Assembly (NCBI GenBank): GCA_041398005.1
Contig: JAWKVP010000006.1
Location: 124,001-188,000 of the forward strand
Direction: 5' to 3'
DNA from: JAGREO01 sp020446285
Lineage (GTDB): Bacteria > Pseudomonadota > Alphaproteobacteria > Geminicoccales > Geminicoccaceae
Length of the DNA: 64,000 nucleotides
The notes beneath the pieces were generated by a model that searched no databases, was not told where the DNA came from, and saw nothing but the letters and a program-made list of their open reading frames with translations. The position numbers and the translations under genes are program-made. This document shows, piece after piece, positions 26,917-35,669 of this stretch (positions are counted from its first letter, which is position 1; every line of letters begins with the position of its first letter).

Positions 26917-27798
26917 TCACGAATACGGACGGACGAAATCCGGCACGCCGAGCTTGTCGACGACGCGGGTGGTTTCGCGCAGGACCAGCGCGATGTTGCT
27001 GTCGCGCACGGTGGGCAGCTGATGGCGCGCACGGCGCAGCACGTCATAATCGAGCGTGGCGGTGATGAGCCCGTCATTCATGTCGGCAACCGCCAGTTCC
27101 TTGCCGAACGGATCGATGATCCTCGAACCGCCCCAGAAATGCAGGTCGCATTCCTCGCCTGTGCGATTGACCATGATGACCGGTGCGCCATACATCATCG
27201 CGTAGAAACGGCAGGTGAGCGCCCAGCCGCCCGGATTGTCGAAATCGGCACCCACCGCCTCGACCCCGGAACTCACCGGGCAGATGAGCAGGGTCGCCCC
27301 CTGCAGGAATGCCAGATGGGTGAGCGCCGGATTCCACACATCGGCGCAGATCAGCAGCCCCGCATGCCAGGGACCGCGCAGCCCGCAGGCCTCGACGAAG
27401 CGGCCGGTGGCGTAATGCTTGCCCTCCTCGAGCCTGCCATAGTTGGGCAGATTGACCTTGCGGTGCAGGTGGATGAGCTCGCCGTCGCGGAACATGGCGG
27501 CGGCATTGTAGAATTGCGCTGCCGGCCCCTCCTCGATGAAGCCGACGGTCAGCGCCATCGGTCCCGCGGCGGCGGCGAGACGGGCAAGCCTCGGGTCGCC
27601 GCGGTCCATGGCCGCTTCGAGCAGTCGCGCCGGACCGTAATGCCCCGTGAGCGAGAGCTCGGGACAGACCAGCAGATCGAGACCGGCGGAGCGGCCGCGT
27701 TCGATCCACCCGAGATGCGTGTCGATATTGGCATCGACATCGCCGATGGCGCTGGCGAACTGCGCGGCACCGACAGTGATGGTTTGTGCGCTCGACAT
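26917..27798 (-). CDS. Carbon-nitrogen hydrolase (nitrilase superfamily)
   Basis: A 293-residue nitrilase-fold amidase. The Glu-Lys-Cys triad is visible as PELSLTG, HRKVNLP and LLICADVWNP. The MLICaD-type motif indicates an amidase or carbamoylase rather than a true nitrilase. In this operon it may release a carboxylic acid from an amide of the quaternary amine before CoA activation. A strong hairpin separates it from the upstream binding-protein gene. Confidence 0.88.
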   Translation of the reverse strand: MSSAQTITVGAAQFASAIGDVDANIDTHLGWIERGRSAGLDLLVCPELSLTGHYGPARLLEAAMDRGDPRLARLAAAAGPMALTVGFIEEGPAAQFYNAAAMFRDGELIHLHRKVNLPNYGRLEEGKHYATGRFVEACGLRGPWHAGLLICADVWNPALTHLAFLQGATLLICPVSSGVEAVGADFDNPGGWALTCRFYAMMYGAPVIMVNRTGEECDLHFWGGSRIIDPFGKELAVADMNDGLITATLDYDVLRRARHQLPTVRDSNIALVLRETTRVVDKLGVPDFVRPYS

Positions 27799-27826
27799 GA
27801 CCTTCGTGTCATCCGCAAGGGAATGA

Positions 27827-27851
27827 CGGGGAGACGGTGACTGTCTCCCCG
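27827..27851 (-). terminator. Hairpin after the binding-protein gene
   Basis: A perfect 9-bp stem (CGGGGAGAC with GTCTCCCCG) with a 7-nt loop lies between the binding protein stop and the amidase start. It is probably an attenuator or mRNA-stabilising element, leaving more transporter than enzyme mRNA. Confidence 0.6.
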
Positions 27852-27874
27852 AACCAGAGTTGGGCAGCGGCCGT

Positions 27875-28759
27875 TCAGATCAGGCCGTTTTCCTTGAGGA
27901 ACTGGTCGGCGACATTCTCGATCGATACCTTGTCGACATCGACTTTCGCGTTGAGGCCGGCCATCACGTCGTCATCGAGTTTGGCCGAGACCGCATCGAG
28001 CAGGTCGCCCAGCTCGGGATTGGCCTCGAGCACCTCCGCGCGGATCACCGGCGCCAGCGCATAGGCCGGGAAATAGCCCTTGTCGTCCTCGAGCACGGTG
28101 AAACCGAAGGCGGGAATGCGGCCGTCGGTGGCGAAGACGAGGCCGACATCGACCTGTTCGTCACGCAACGCCTGATAGACGAGACCCGAATCCATGCGCT
28201 TGATCTGCGCGCGGCCGAACTCGAAGCCATAGGCTTCCTGCAGCGGCTTGAGACCATCGGGACGGGCATAGAACTCGGCATTGGAGCCGAAGGTGATCTC
28301 CTCGCCGTCATTCACCTTGCCGGCCAGATCCGAAAGGGTGGCGATACCGCGCTTGCCGGCATCGTCGGCGCGCATGGCAAGGGCATAGGTGTTGTTGGCG
28401 GCCGACGGCTGGAGCCAGACGATGCCCTTTTCGGCATCGAGCTCCTTGACGCGGTCATAGGTCGCCTGCGCGTCCAGCTTCTCCTCGACCTTGTTGTAGG
28501 TGATGAGCGAGGTGCCGGTATATTCCCAGTAGACGTCGATCTGGCCGTTCTCCATGGCCTGCCGGACGGCCGCCGAACCCATGCCGCCGCGATTGTCGAC
28601 ATTGAAGCCCTTGGCCGAGAGCAGCTGGCCGGTGATCGCCGACAAAAGCTGCTGTTCGGTGAAGTTCTTGCCGCCGACGACGATGTCGGCCGCCTGGGCG
28701 GTCAACGCCATGGCGGAAAGCGCGAGCCCGCCGAGTGCGGATCTGAGCATCATGTTCAT
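27875..28759 (-). CDS. Quaternary-amine ABC transporter substrate-binding protein (OpuCC/OsmF type)
   Basis: A 294-residue secreted protein. The signal peptide ends in ALTAQAA before DIVVGGKNFTEQ. GGKNFTEQQLL and DVYWEYTGT are hallmarks of the OpuAC/OsmF family that captures glycine betaine, choline or carnitine in an aromatic cage. With two permeases and one ATPase nearby it forms a complete importer. Ligand unknown; a methylated ammonium compound is the natural expectation. Confidence 0.9.
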   Translation of the reverse strand: MNMMLRSALGGLALSAMALTAQAADIVVGGKNFTEQQLLSAITGQLLSAKGFNVDNRGGMGSAAVRQAMENGQIDVYWEYTGTSLITYNKVEEKLDAQATYDRVKELDAEKGIVWLQPSAANNTYALAMRADDAGKRGIATLSDLAGKVNDGEEITFGSNAEFYARPDGLKPLQEAYGFEFGRAQIKRMDSGLVYQALRDEQVDVGLVFATDGRIPAFGFTVLEDDKGYFPAYALAPVIRAEVLEANPELGDLLDAVSAKLDDDVMAGLNAKVDVDKVSIENVADQFLKENGLI

Positions 28760-28797
28760 GTGGATTCCACTCCTTGCTGTAAGGTTTGCGTCCCGCC

Positions 28798-29520
28798 TCA
28801 GCGCAGCGGGTTCACGCCCTTGGGAATCAGGTGCAGTTGCGCCTGGCCCATCAGAAAATCGACGATCACCGCGAGCAGTGCGGTCGGCAGGGCGCCGGCG
28901 AGCAGCATGCCCGTATCCATCAGGTCGATGCCGGTGAAGATCAGCTCGCCGAGACCGCCGCCGCCGATGAGGAAGGCGAGCGGCGTGGTGCCGACATTGA
29001 TCGCGAGCGCCGTGCGGATGCCCGAGAAGATGACATAGAGCGCGTTCGGCAGCTCCACGCGCCGGAGAATCTGGCCCTGTGTCATGCCCATGCCCGTGGC
29101 CGCCTCCTTGAGATGCGGCGGCACCGCCAGCAGGCCGGCATAGGTGTTGCGCACGATGGGCAGCAGCGAGGCGACGAACAGGCCGAAGAAGGCCGGCGGG
29201 AAACCGATGCCGAGCAGCGTCATCGACAGCGCCACCACGGCGAGCGTGGGGATGGTGGTGCCGATGTTGAACACCTGCATGATGCCCTCGGCATAGCGCT
29301 CCATCGACGGCCGCGACAGCCAGATCCCCACCGGCACCCCGACGAGAATGGCGGCCCCGCCGGAGGTGAGGACGAGGAACATATGCTGTCGGGCAAGATA
29401 GACGATATCGTCCCGATAACTCAGGATCGGTTCGAGAGCACCGGCGAGAATGGCCCAGGCGACCAGCAGCACGACGATGCCGATACCGGTGAGCCGTGCC
29501 GGATTCATTGTGATTGCCAT
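28798..29520 (-). CDS. Quaternary-amine ABC transporter permease (OpuCB/OsmW-like)
   Basis: A 240-residue permease with about six membrane helices and the EAA loop (KEAATGMGMTQGQILRRVELP). This family member is paired with a second permease gene upstream, as in OsmVWXY/OpuC systems. Upstream in-frame Met codons (MAIT, MNPAR) leave the start uncertain by a few residues. It lies 12 bp after the ATPase gene. Confidence 0.9.
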   Translation of the reverse strand: MAITMNPARLTGIGIVVLLVAWAILAGALEPILSYRDDIVYLARQHMFLVLTSGGAAILVGVPVGIWLSRPSMERYAEGIMQVFNIGTTIPTLAVVALSMTLLGIGFPPAFFGLFVASLLPIVRNTYAGLLAVPPHLKEAATGMGMTQGQILRRVELPNALYVIFSGIRTALAINVGTTPLAFLIGGGGLGELIFTGIDLMDTGMLLAGALPTALLAVIVDFLMGQAQLHLIPKGVNPLR

Positions 29521-29532
29521 CCCGGTCCCTCC

Positions 29533-30666
29533 TCAGGCCGCGCCCGCGGCGGGAGCCGTGTAGGTGGCGCGGAGCGCGGCGGTGACCGCCGGCTGGGTGA
29601 TGACGCCGACAAAGCGCCCTTCATCATTGGTGCAGGCGAGCCACATGATATCGTGCGCGAACATCTCCGAGACCACCGCGCGCAGGTCCGCGCGCATCGG
29701 CACGCTCGCCGGCAGGGGATGCGCGAGATCGCCGATATCGCCCGTACTGCCGGCGATCTCGTCGGCGGTAACGTAGCCGACCGGCCGGTGGTCGCCGTCG
29801 ATGACCACCGCGATGCGCTCGCCCTCGCTCGCCAGCCGCCGGGCCACGTCCCCGGCCCCGGTCGAACGCGCGACCGCCGGTGCGTCGGCGTTGACCACCT
29901 CCTCGGCGGTGACGAGACGAAGACGCTTGAGCGTCCGGTCGGCGCCGACGAAATCGGCGACGAACGGGTTGGCCGGATGGGCGAGCAGATTGTCCGGACT
30001 GTCATACTGTTCGATCTTGCCGGCGCGGAAGATGGCGATCTTGTCCCCCATCTTCACCGCCTCGTCGATGTCGTGGCTGACGAACATGATCGTCTTCTTC
30101 AGCTCGGCCTGCATCTTGAGGAACTCGTCCTGGATGACCTCGCGATTGATCGGATCGATGGCGCCGAAGGGCTCGTCCATGAGCATCACCGGCGGATCGG
30201 CGGCAAGGGCGCGGATCACGCCCACGCGCTGCTGCTGGCCGCCGGAGAGCTCCTTGGGATAGCGTTGCAGGAACTGTCTCGAATCGAGACCGACCAGATC
30301 GAGCAGTTCGGCCGCGCGCGTCTTCGCCTTTTTCGTGTCCCAGCCGAGGAGTTTCGGCACGACGCAGATATTCTCCTCGATGGTCATGTTCGGGAAGAGG
30401 CCGATCTGCTGGATGACATAGCCGATGTTGCGGCGAAGCTGGATGTCATCCTGCTTCGAGGTATCCTCTTCATTGATGAAGATCTTGCCGCTGGTCGGCG
30501 GGATCAGCCGGTTGATCATCTTGAGCGCGGTGGTCTTGCCGCAGCCCGACGGCCCGAGAAGGATGCAGATCTCGCCCGACGGCACTTCCATGTCGACCTT
30601 GTCGGCGGCGACCACGGTGCCATTGGGGGTATCGAACGTCTTGGTGAGTTTTTCGAGGCGGATCAT
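29533..30666 (-). CDS. Quaternary-amine ABC transporter ATPase with CBS region (OpuCA/OsmV-like)
   Basis: A 377-residue ATPase. Walker A GPSGCGKTT, Q-loop QQIGLF, signature LSGGQQQRVG, Walker B VMLMDEPFGA and the H-loop SHDIDEA are intact. The C-terminal 120 residues form a tandem CBS-like module (VTADEIAGS, ACTNDEGRFVGVIT). In OpuA-type importers this module senses ionic strength or nucleotides, so uptake may be osmotically gated. It is cotranscribed with both permeases. Confidence 0.92.
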   Translation of the reverse strand: MIRLEKLTKTFDTPNGTVVAADKVDMEVPSGEICILLGPSGCGKTTALKMINRLIPPTSGKIFINEEDTSKQDDIQLRRNIGYVIQQIGLFPNMTIEENICVVPKLLGWDTKKAKTRAAELLDLVGLDSRQFLQRYPKELSGGQQQRVGVIRALAADPPVMLMDEPFGAIDPINREVIQDEFLKMQAELKKTIMFVSHDIDEAVKMGDKIAIFRAGKIEQYDSPDNLLAHPANPFVADFVGADRTLKRLRLVTAEEVVNADAPAVARSTGAGDVARRLASEGERIAVVIDGDHRPVGYVTADEIAGSTGDIGDLAHPLPASVPMRADLRAVVSEMFAHDIMWLACTNDEGRFVGVITQPAVTAALRATYTAPAAGAA

Positions 30667-30691
30667 TGTCGTTCGTCCGTTTCTGTCAGCG

Positions 30692-31342
30692 TCAGCGTTG
30701 GAGGCCGGCGGGAGTGAGGCGCTTCTGCAGCCGCAGGAGCGCCCAGTCGGCGGCGATGGCCAGAAGCGAGACGGCGAGCGCGCCCGCGATCAGCTGGCGC
30801 GGATCGGTCTGGCTGATGCCGCGCGAGATCAGCACGCCGAGCCCGCCGGCACCGATATAGGCAGCGATCGCCGCGACACCGATGTTCATGACGACCGCCG
30901 TGCGCACGCCGGCCATGATGACCGGAACAGCAAGCGGGATCTCGACCTGGCGCAGGCGCTGGAACGGCGTCATGCCCATGCCCTTGGCCGCCTCGCGCAG
31001 CGCCGGATCGACATTGGTGATCGCCGTGTGGGTGTTGCGGATGATGGGCAGCTGCGAATAGAGCAGGATGGCGATTACCGCCGGCAGCCAGCCGATACCC
31101 TGCCCGAATGTCGAGAGGACCGGGATCATCAGGCCGAAGAGCGCGATCGACGGAATGGTCACGACGATCGAGGCGACATAGAGAACGGCGTTGGCAACCT
31201 GTTCGTTCTGGGTGATCGCGATGCCGATCGGCACGCCTGTGAGGATCGCCAGCCCGACCGCCACCGCGACGATCGAGATATGCTCGACGCCGAGCGAGAG
31301 GATGACGCCGATATTGTTGGCGATGAAAGCCAGAGTTTCCAT
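30692..31342 (-). CDS. Quaternary-amine ABC transporter permease (OpuCD/OsmY-like)
   Basis: A 216-residue integral membrane permease with an EAA-type loop (REAAKGMGMTPFQRLRQVEIP) and about five to six helices. It is the partner of the permease at 28798. It is the first transporter gene downstream of the AraC-type regulator, with an 80-bp gap that may hold a promoter. GGGGG sits immediately before the ATG. Confidence 0.9.
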   Translation of the reverse strand: METLAFIANNIGVILSLGVEHISIVAVAVGLAILTGVPIGIAITQNEQVANAVLYVASIVVTIPSIALFGLMIPVLSTFGQGIGWLPAVIAILLYSQLPIIRNTHTAITNVDPALREAAKGMGMTPFQRLRQVEIPLAVPVIMAGVRTAVVMNIGVAAIAAYIGAGGLGVLISRGISQTDPRQLIAGALAVSLLAIAADWALLRLQKRLTPAGLQR

Positions 31343-31422
31343 CTACCCCCCTTTTGATACCGGGCATGTTCCGCACTGCCCGTTTCCCGTTCGTTCAATA
31401 GCGGCCCGCAAGTCCGGACATG

Positions 31423-32469
31423 TTATGGCGTGCCGCCATCCTCTTGCAGAAATCCGCCATGCTCGCGCGAACGCTGGCGGCGGGTCACCGAGGGCGATTC
31501 GCCGAAATGCGCCTTGAAGCTGCGGCTGAAATGGCCAAGGCTGGAAAAGCCGCAGAGATGCGCGATCGCCTCCAGCGGCTCGGTCGAGCCGATCAGCATC
31601 CCGCGGGCGCTGCGCAGGCGCATGTCGATATAGAAATCGGAGGGCAGCTGTCCGAGCTCGGCGGTGAACAGCCGTTCGAGCTGACGTTCGGAAATGCCGA
31701 CGGCGACGGCGATCTTCGAGATCCGCACGGGTTCCGCGCCATGCGCCTTCATGATCTCGATGGCCTGCAGCAGGCGCGGATCGGTAACGCCGAAACGCCA
31801 GCGCGTGTCGTGCCGCTGCGCCTGCCCCGCCGGACGGATCGGCCCGTGCAGGAACTGTTCGGCGATATCGGCGGCGACATCCCAGCCGTCGAGTTCGGCG
31901 ATCAGGGCGAGCATCATGTCCATCGCCGCCACGCCGCCGCCGGCGGTGAGCACGCTCCTGTCCCAGCAGAAGATGTCGGGGCTCACATCGAGTCCGGGAA
32001 AGGCCTCGGCGAGCTCGCGGGCCATCTCCCAGTGAATGGTGACCCGCCTGTTGCCGAGCACGCCGGCGCGCGCGAGCAGCAGCGTGCCGGTGCTGATGGC
32101 ACCGATCATCCGCCCGTCGGCGCGCAACCGGCGAAGCCAGCCGAACAGGGGCGCCGGCTGCTCTTCGGGCTCGAACAGGCTCGCCACGAGCACAGTGAGA
32201 TCGGCCGCGGGCGCATTGTCGATCCCGTAATGGGCGGTGATCTCGAAACCGTTGCTCGCGCGTGCGGTTCCGGCGCGCGCGGATGCCAGCGACCAGGCGT
32301 AGCGCGGCCGCTGGATCAGCCGGTTGGCCGCGCGCAGGGGCTCGACGGCGGAACTCAGCGCCATCATCGAATAACCGTCGACGAGATAGAACAGGATGGT
32401 GAAGGTGCTGCCGCGCGAGGGGGAGCCCGGCTCCGCTGAACAGGCTCCGCAAAGGCCCTCGCGGCCCAT
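31423..32469 (-). CDS. GlxA/GbdR-like AraC-family regulator
   Basis: A 348-residue regulator. An N-terminal DJ-1/PfpI-like domain (about 22-190) is followed by a C-terminal AraC double helix-turn-helix (about 235-335, ISKIAVAVGISERQLERLF and IAHLCGFSSLGHFSRSFK). GbdR, CdhR and related regulators with this architecture activate glycine betaine, carnitine and other quaternary-amine catabolic genes. It heads the 14.5-kb operon and is its probable activator. The first 18 residues (Cys-rich) may not be translated. Confidence 0.88.
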   Translation of the reverse strand: MGREGLCGACSAEPGSPSRGSTFTILFYLVDGYSMMALSSAVEPLRAANRLIQRPRYAWSLASARAGTARASNGFEITAHYGIDNAPAADLTVLVASLFEPEEQPAPLFGWLRRLRADGRMIGAISTGTLLLARAGVLGNRRVTIHWEMARELAEAFPGLDVSPDIFCWDRSVLTAGGGVAAMDMMLALIAELDGWDVAADIAEQFLHGPIRPAGQAQRHDTRWRFGVTDPRLLQAIEIMKAHGAEPVRISKIAVAVGISERQLERLFTAELGQLPSDFYIDMRLRSARGMLIGSTEPLEAIAHLCGFSSLGHFSRSFKAHFGESPSVTRRQRSREHGGFLQEDGGTP

Positions 32470-32613
32470 GTCATTCCCGCTCGTCAGTTCGTGACCCTCC
32501 GGCCGCCCCGATTTCCCTGATTGCCCGGCTTTCCCCGATTGTAGGTGCGTTCGCCGGGTCCGGACAAGGTCGAACGGGCCCGCTGCGGGCGGGATCCGCT
32601 GGCGCCGGCCCCC

Positions 32614-33465
32614 TCAGTCCTTGCCGGATGCGTCGTCCGGAGCGTCCGTGCCGGCGGCATCGCCGGTGGTGACCCTGACGAGCTCGGGAGAAAACGGACG
32701 GATCGGGATCTCGAGAGTTTCGGCGGATTCGCGGCTCATGCGGATGGCGCGCAGGATCGTCCCGTCGCGATCTGTCTCCACCGCCGAGAGCGGCCCCCCC
32801 TTGCCGGCAGCGCTGTCGATATGGAGGGCGCGGCCGCCTTGTTGTCCCGGACGTTCGAGCAGGCATGTGTCGCAGCAGGGATCATGCCCGATGACCACGG
32901 TCATGCCCGAAGGAATCTCGTTGACCCAGCGATAGAGGCGAACGGGCTTGCCGTCCGCCTTGGGCATGCGCGAGGGCTGACCGTAGAGCGCACGCGCGCG
33001 CAACGGCGCCGGCAGCGGGTCGAGATCGAGCATCCGCACGCCGAACCCGCCATGGACCACCAGCAGCGAGCCCAGACGGATCGAGAATGGCAGGCTCTCG
33101 AAGGTCGCGAGAAACCAGGTCCGGGCCTCGGCACCCGCCCCGTCGGCATCGAGCTCCGCCAGCGTCGCCGCCAGCGCGCCGGAGATCGTCACGGCGCGGC
33201 CCTTGAGCGCGCGAAAGAGCTTGTCCTCGTGATTGCCGCGAATCCAGGCACCGGCGCCCGCAGCCACCGAATCGCGCATCCGCAACAGACAGTGCGCACT
33301 GCTCGGACCGCGATCGACGAGATCGCCGCAGCTCACGAAGAACAGGCGTTCACGGGCGGCATGCGCCATCATCCGCTGCATGAGATCGACATGCCCGTGA
33401 ATGTCGCCGACGACCAGAAGCCCGCGATACTCCGGCTGAAGGACAAGGTCTGCGCGATGGGCCAA
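32614..33465 (-). CDS. Calcineurin-like serine/threonine phosphatase family protein
   Basis: A 283-residue metallophosphoesterase. The three metal-binding blocks are GDIHGH, GDLVDRG and GNHE, with later histidines in VVHGG and IGHDP. It resembles bacterial PrpA/lambda-type phosphatases or Ap4A hydrolases. Substrate not predictable. The C-terminal 40 residues are acidic and disordered. It lies 9 bp after the TusA-like gene. Confidence 0.85.
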   Translation of the reverse strand: MAHRADLVLQPEYRGLLVVGDIHGHVDLMQRMMAHAARERLFFVSCGDLVDRGPSSAHCLLRMRDSVAAGAGAWIRGNHEDKLFRALKGRAVTISGALAATLAELDADGAGAEARTWFLATFESLPFSIRLGSLLVVHGGFGVRMLDLDPLPAPLRARALYGQPSRMPKADGKPVRLYRWVNEIPSGMTVVIGHDPCCDTCLLERPGQQGGRALHIDSAAGKGGPLSAVETDRDGTILRAIRMSRESAETLEIPIRPFSPELVRVTTGDAAGTDAPDDASGKD

Positions 33466-33474
33466 GAGCGTGTG

Positions 33475-33702
33475 CTACCCCTTCTTCTCGATCGTCACGG
33501 TGAAGAACCCGCCCGTCTCGTCGATCGACTGCAGCGAATGGCCGCGCTCCTCGCAGAACGCCGTGAAATCGCCGGGTGCCTTCGGATCGGTGGCCAGCAC
33601 GACGAGCCTGTCGCCCGCGGCAAGCGCGCGCAGGCGCTTTTGCGCCTTGAGAACAGGCAGCGGACAACTCAGGCCGCGTGCGTCGAGCTCGTGCTGTTCC
33701 AT
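33475..33702 (-). CDS. TusA/SirA-like sulfurtransferase-family protein
   Basis: A 75-residue protein of the TusA/YedF/SirA fold. The N-terminal motif LDARGLSCPLPVLKAQK includes the conserved CPxP, whose Cys carries persulfide in TusA. Such carriers feed sulfur to tRNA thiolation or molybdenum cofactor enzymes. The latter is notable because mobB-moeA diverge from this gene. The ATG at 33702 is used; a TTG 9 nt upstream with a better-spaced AGGGA is an alternative. Confidence 0.88.
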   Translation of the reverse strand: MEQHELDARGLSCPLPVLKAQKRLRALAAGDRLVVLATDPKAPGDFTAFCEERGHSLQSIDETGGFFTVTIEKKG

Positions 33703-33758
33703 CCTTGGCAAGATCCCTGCATATGCTATCCCCTCAGCGTTCAGGCAGGGGAGCTTCC

Positions 33759-34271
33759 ATGCGCGTGATCGGTATCGTCGGTTGGAAGAACAATGGCAAG
33801 ACGACTCTGGTCGTCAGGCTCGTGGAACATCTCGTGGCGCGGGGGCTCTCGGTCTCGACCGTCAAGCATGCGCATCATTCGGTGGAACTCGACAGCGAGG
33901 GCAAGGATACCTGGCGTCACCGCAAGGCCGGTGCCGGCGAGGTCCTGCTCGCGACCTCGAAACGCTGGGTGCTCATGCACGAGATCGGCGAAAACGACGA
34001 GGAGCCGCCGCTCGACCGGTTGCTCGAACGCATGACCCCCTGCGACATCGTCGTCGTCGAGGGCTTCAAGCGCTTCCCGCATCCCAAGATCGAGGTGCAT
34101 CTGCAACAGCGCGGCCAGCCGCTTCTGGCCCGCGACGACCCGACCATCGTCGCGGTGGCGAGCGATCATCCCGTCAGCATCGACATTCCCGTCTTCGATA
34201 TCGACGATGTCGCCGCCATTGCCGGCATCGCGCTGGAAAGGGCGGCGCCGGCGGGGGCGTTCCCGTCATGA
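33759..34271 (+). CDS. mobB: Molybdopterin-guanine dinucleotide biosynthesis adapter MobB
   Basis: A 170-residue GTP-binding protein with a P-loop GWKNNGKTT at the N-terminus and the family segments STVKHAHH and VVVEGFKRFPHPKIEV. MobB assists MobA in attaching GMP to molybdopterin, perhaps by supplying GTP. GGGGAG lies 7 nt before the ATG at 33759, and the upstream extension of the frame is rejected. It overlaps moeA by 4 nt (ATGA). Confidence 0.93.
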   Translation: MRVIGIVGWKNNGKTTLVVRLVEHLVARGLSVSTVKHAHHSVELDSEGKDTWRHRKAGAGEVLLATSKRWVLMHEIGENDEEPPLDRLLERMTPCDIVVVEGFKRFPHPKIEVHLQQRGQPLLARDDPTIVAVASDHPVSIDIPVFDIDDVAAIAGIALERAAPAGAFPS

Positions 34272-35521
34272 GTGTCGCCGACTGCTTCGATCACGATCCG
34301 GACCTCGTGCCCGTGGCGGAGGCACGGCGACGGCTGCGCGAGCGCGTGCGCCCGGTCACCGGCATCGAACGGGTTCCGCTCGCCCTGGCGCGCGGACGCA
34401 TCCTCGCGGCACCGCTCGTGGCGGGCTCGGACGTTCCCGCCTTCGACAATGTCGCCGTCGATGGCTGGGCCTTCGCCTGGCAGCCCTTCATGGCCGATGG
34501 CGCGTTCGAACTGCCGGTGGCCGGGGGCCGCTCCGCCGCCGGCGCGCCGCATGAGGGACTTGTACCCGCCGGCCATGCGCTGCGTGTCCTCACCGGTGCG
34601 GTCGTGCCCGGGGGTGTGGATACGGTGGTGCTCCAGGAAGAGGCACGACGGGAGGAGGGGAAGATCCGTCTGCCGGCGATCCGCAGGGCCGGCATCAACC
34701 GGCGTCCGCGCGGCGAGGACATGCGCGCCGGCGAGACGGTGCTGCCGGCGGGTCACAGGTTGCGGGCGCAGGATGCGGGTGCCGCCGCGCTTGCCGGCCA
34801 TGCCATGCTCGATGTCTTCGAGCGCCTGCGGGTCGCGGTGATGTCCACCGGCAACGAGGTGATCGAGGCGGGCGGCGAGCTGCCGCGCGGCGGGCTCCAC
34901 GATGCCAACCGCCCGATCCTTCTCAATGCGCTCTCGAACCTTCCGGTCATGACCACCGACCTCGGCAAGCTCGACGACGACCCGGCGCGGATCGAGGCGA
35001 CGCTCGGGCGTGCCGCCGCCGATCATGCGCTCATCCTCACCTCCGGCGGCGCATCGCAGGGCGATGAGGATCATCTGGCACGCGCCATCGAACGGCTCGG
35101 CCGTCTGCGCTTCTGGCGCATCGCCATCAAGCCCGGCCGCCCCCTCGCCTTCGGCGAGATCGGCGATGCGCTGGTGGTGGGCCTGCCGGGCAATCCGGTC
35201 GCCGCCAGCCTGTGCTTCGCCTGTCTCGTCCGGCCGCTGCTGCTCGCACTCGCCGGCGGTGCATGGGTCGATCCGCGCGGCATTCCGCTGCCCTTCGCCC
35301 ACGCTCTCGAAAAGCGCGCCGGACGGACGGAACTCGTCCGCGTCCGGCTCGTCGAACATGAGGGAACGACGGCGCTCGAGCGCATCGCCAGACAGGGCTC
35401 CGGCGTTCTCACATCGCTCACCGAAGCCGACGGCGTGGCCGAACTCGCGCATGACCTCACCGCCATCGAACCGGGCGACCGCGTACCATTCCTGAGCTTC
35501 GCCGAACTCGGCCTCGCCTGA
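34268..35521 (+). CDS. moeA: Molybdopterin molybdenumtransferase MoeA
   Basis: A 417-residue MoeA. Family landmarks are PAFDNVAVDGWAF, the TGAVVPGGVDTVV region, RPRGEDMRAGE, the MPT-binding STGNEV and TSGGASQGDEDH, and KPGRPLAFG before VGLPGNPVA. It inserts molybdate into adenylylated molybdopterin. The ATG at 34268 overlaps the mobB stop. The frame stays open far upstream through mobB, but that is a GC-rich artefact. A dispersed repeat with a hairpin follows the stop. Confidence 0.94.
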   Translation: MSVADCFDHDPDLVPVAEARRRLRERVRPVTGIERVPLALARGRILAAPLVAGSDVPAFDNVAVDGWAFAWQPFMADGAFELPVAGGRSAAGAPHEGLVPAGHALRVLTGAVVPGGVDTVVLQEEARREEGKIRLPAIRRAGINRRPRGEDMRAGETVLPAGHRLRAQDAGAAALAGHAMLDVFERLRVAVMSTGNEVIEAGGELPRGGLHDANRPILLNALSNLPVMTTDLGKLDDDPARIEATLGRAAADHALILTSGGASQGDEDHLARAIERLGRLRFWRIAIKPGRPLAFGEIGDALVVGLPGNPVAASLCFACLVRPLLLALAGGAWVDPRGIPLPFAHALEKRAGRTELVRVRLVEHEGTTALERIARQGSGVLTSLTEADGVAELAHDLTAIEPGDRVPFLSFAELGLA

Positions 35522-35630
35522 CCAGAGCATCGATCCAGACGGATCGTACGGATCTGTCAGGACAAATTGATGCAATAACAAGGAGCTGGTGCTCGGGTGA
35601 ATGAACGAAGTGAATGCGCCTGCGCCAGTC
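35522..35630 (-). repeat. Dispersed intergenic repeat, copy A
   Basis: About 105 bp on the minus strand, closely matching copy C (56551-56653) over its length and copy B (53396-53462) over about 65 bp. All contain TTGCATCAATTT followed by a palindrome around GATCCGTACGATC and then TGGATCGAT. It lies directly downstream of moeA, where the palindrome could also serve as a terminator. Confidence 0.7.
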
Positions 35631-35669
35631 ACAGCCTCCCGGTACATGCGGCGGGATCGAATGACGATT

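Noticed and set aside
33470..35521. Possible fusion protein extending MoeA upstream through mobB
   Set aside because: mobB is intact in another frame, and moeA has a natural ATGA-coupled start at 34268.
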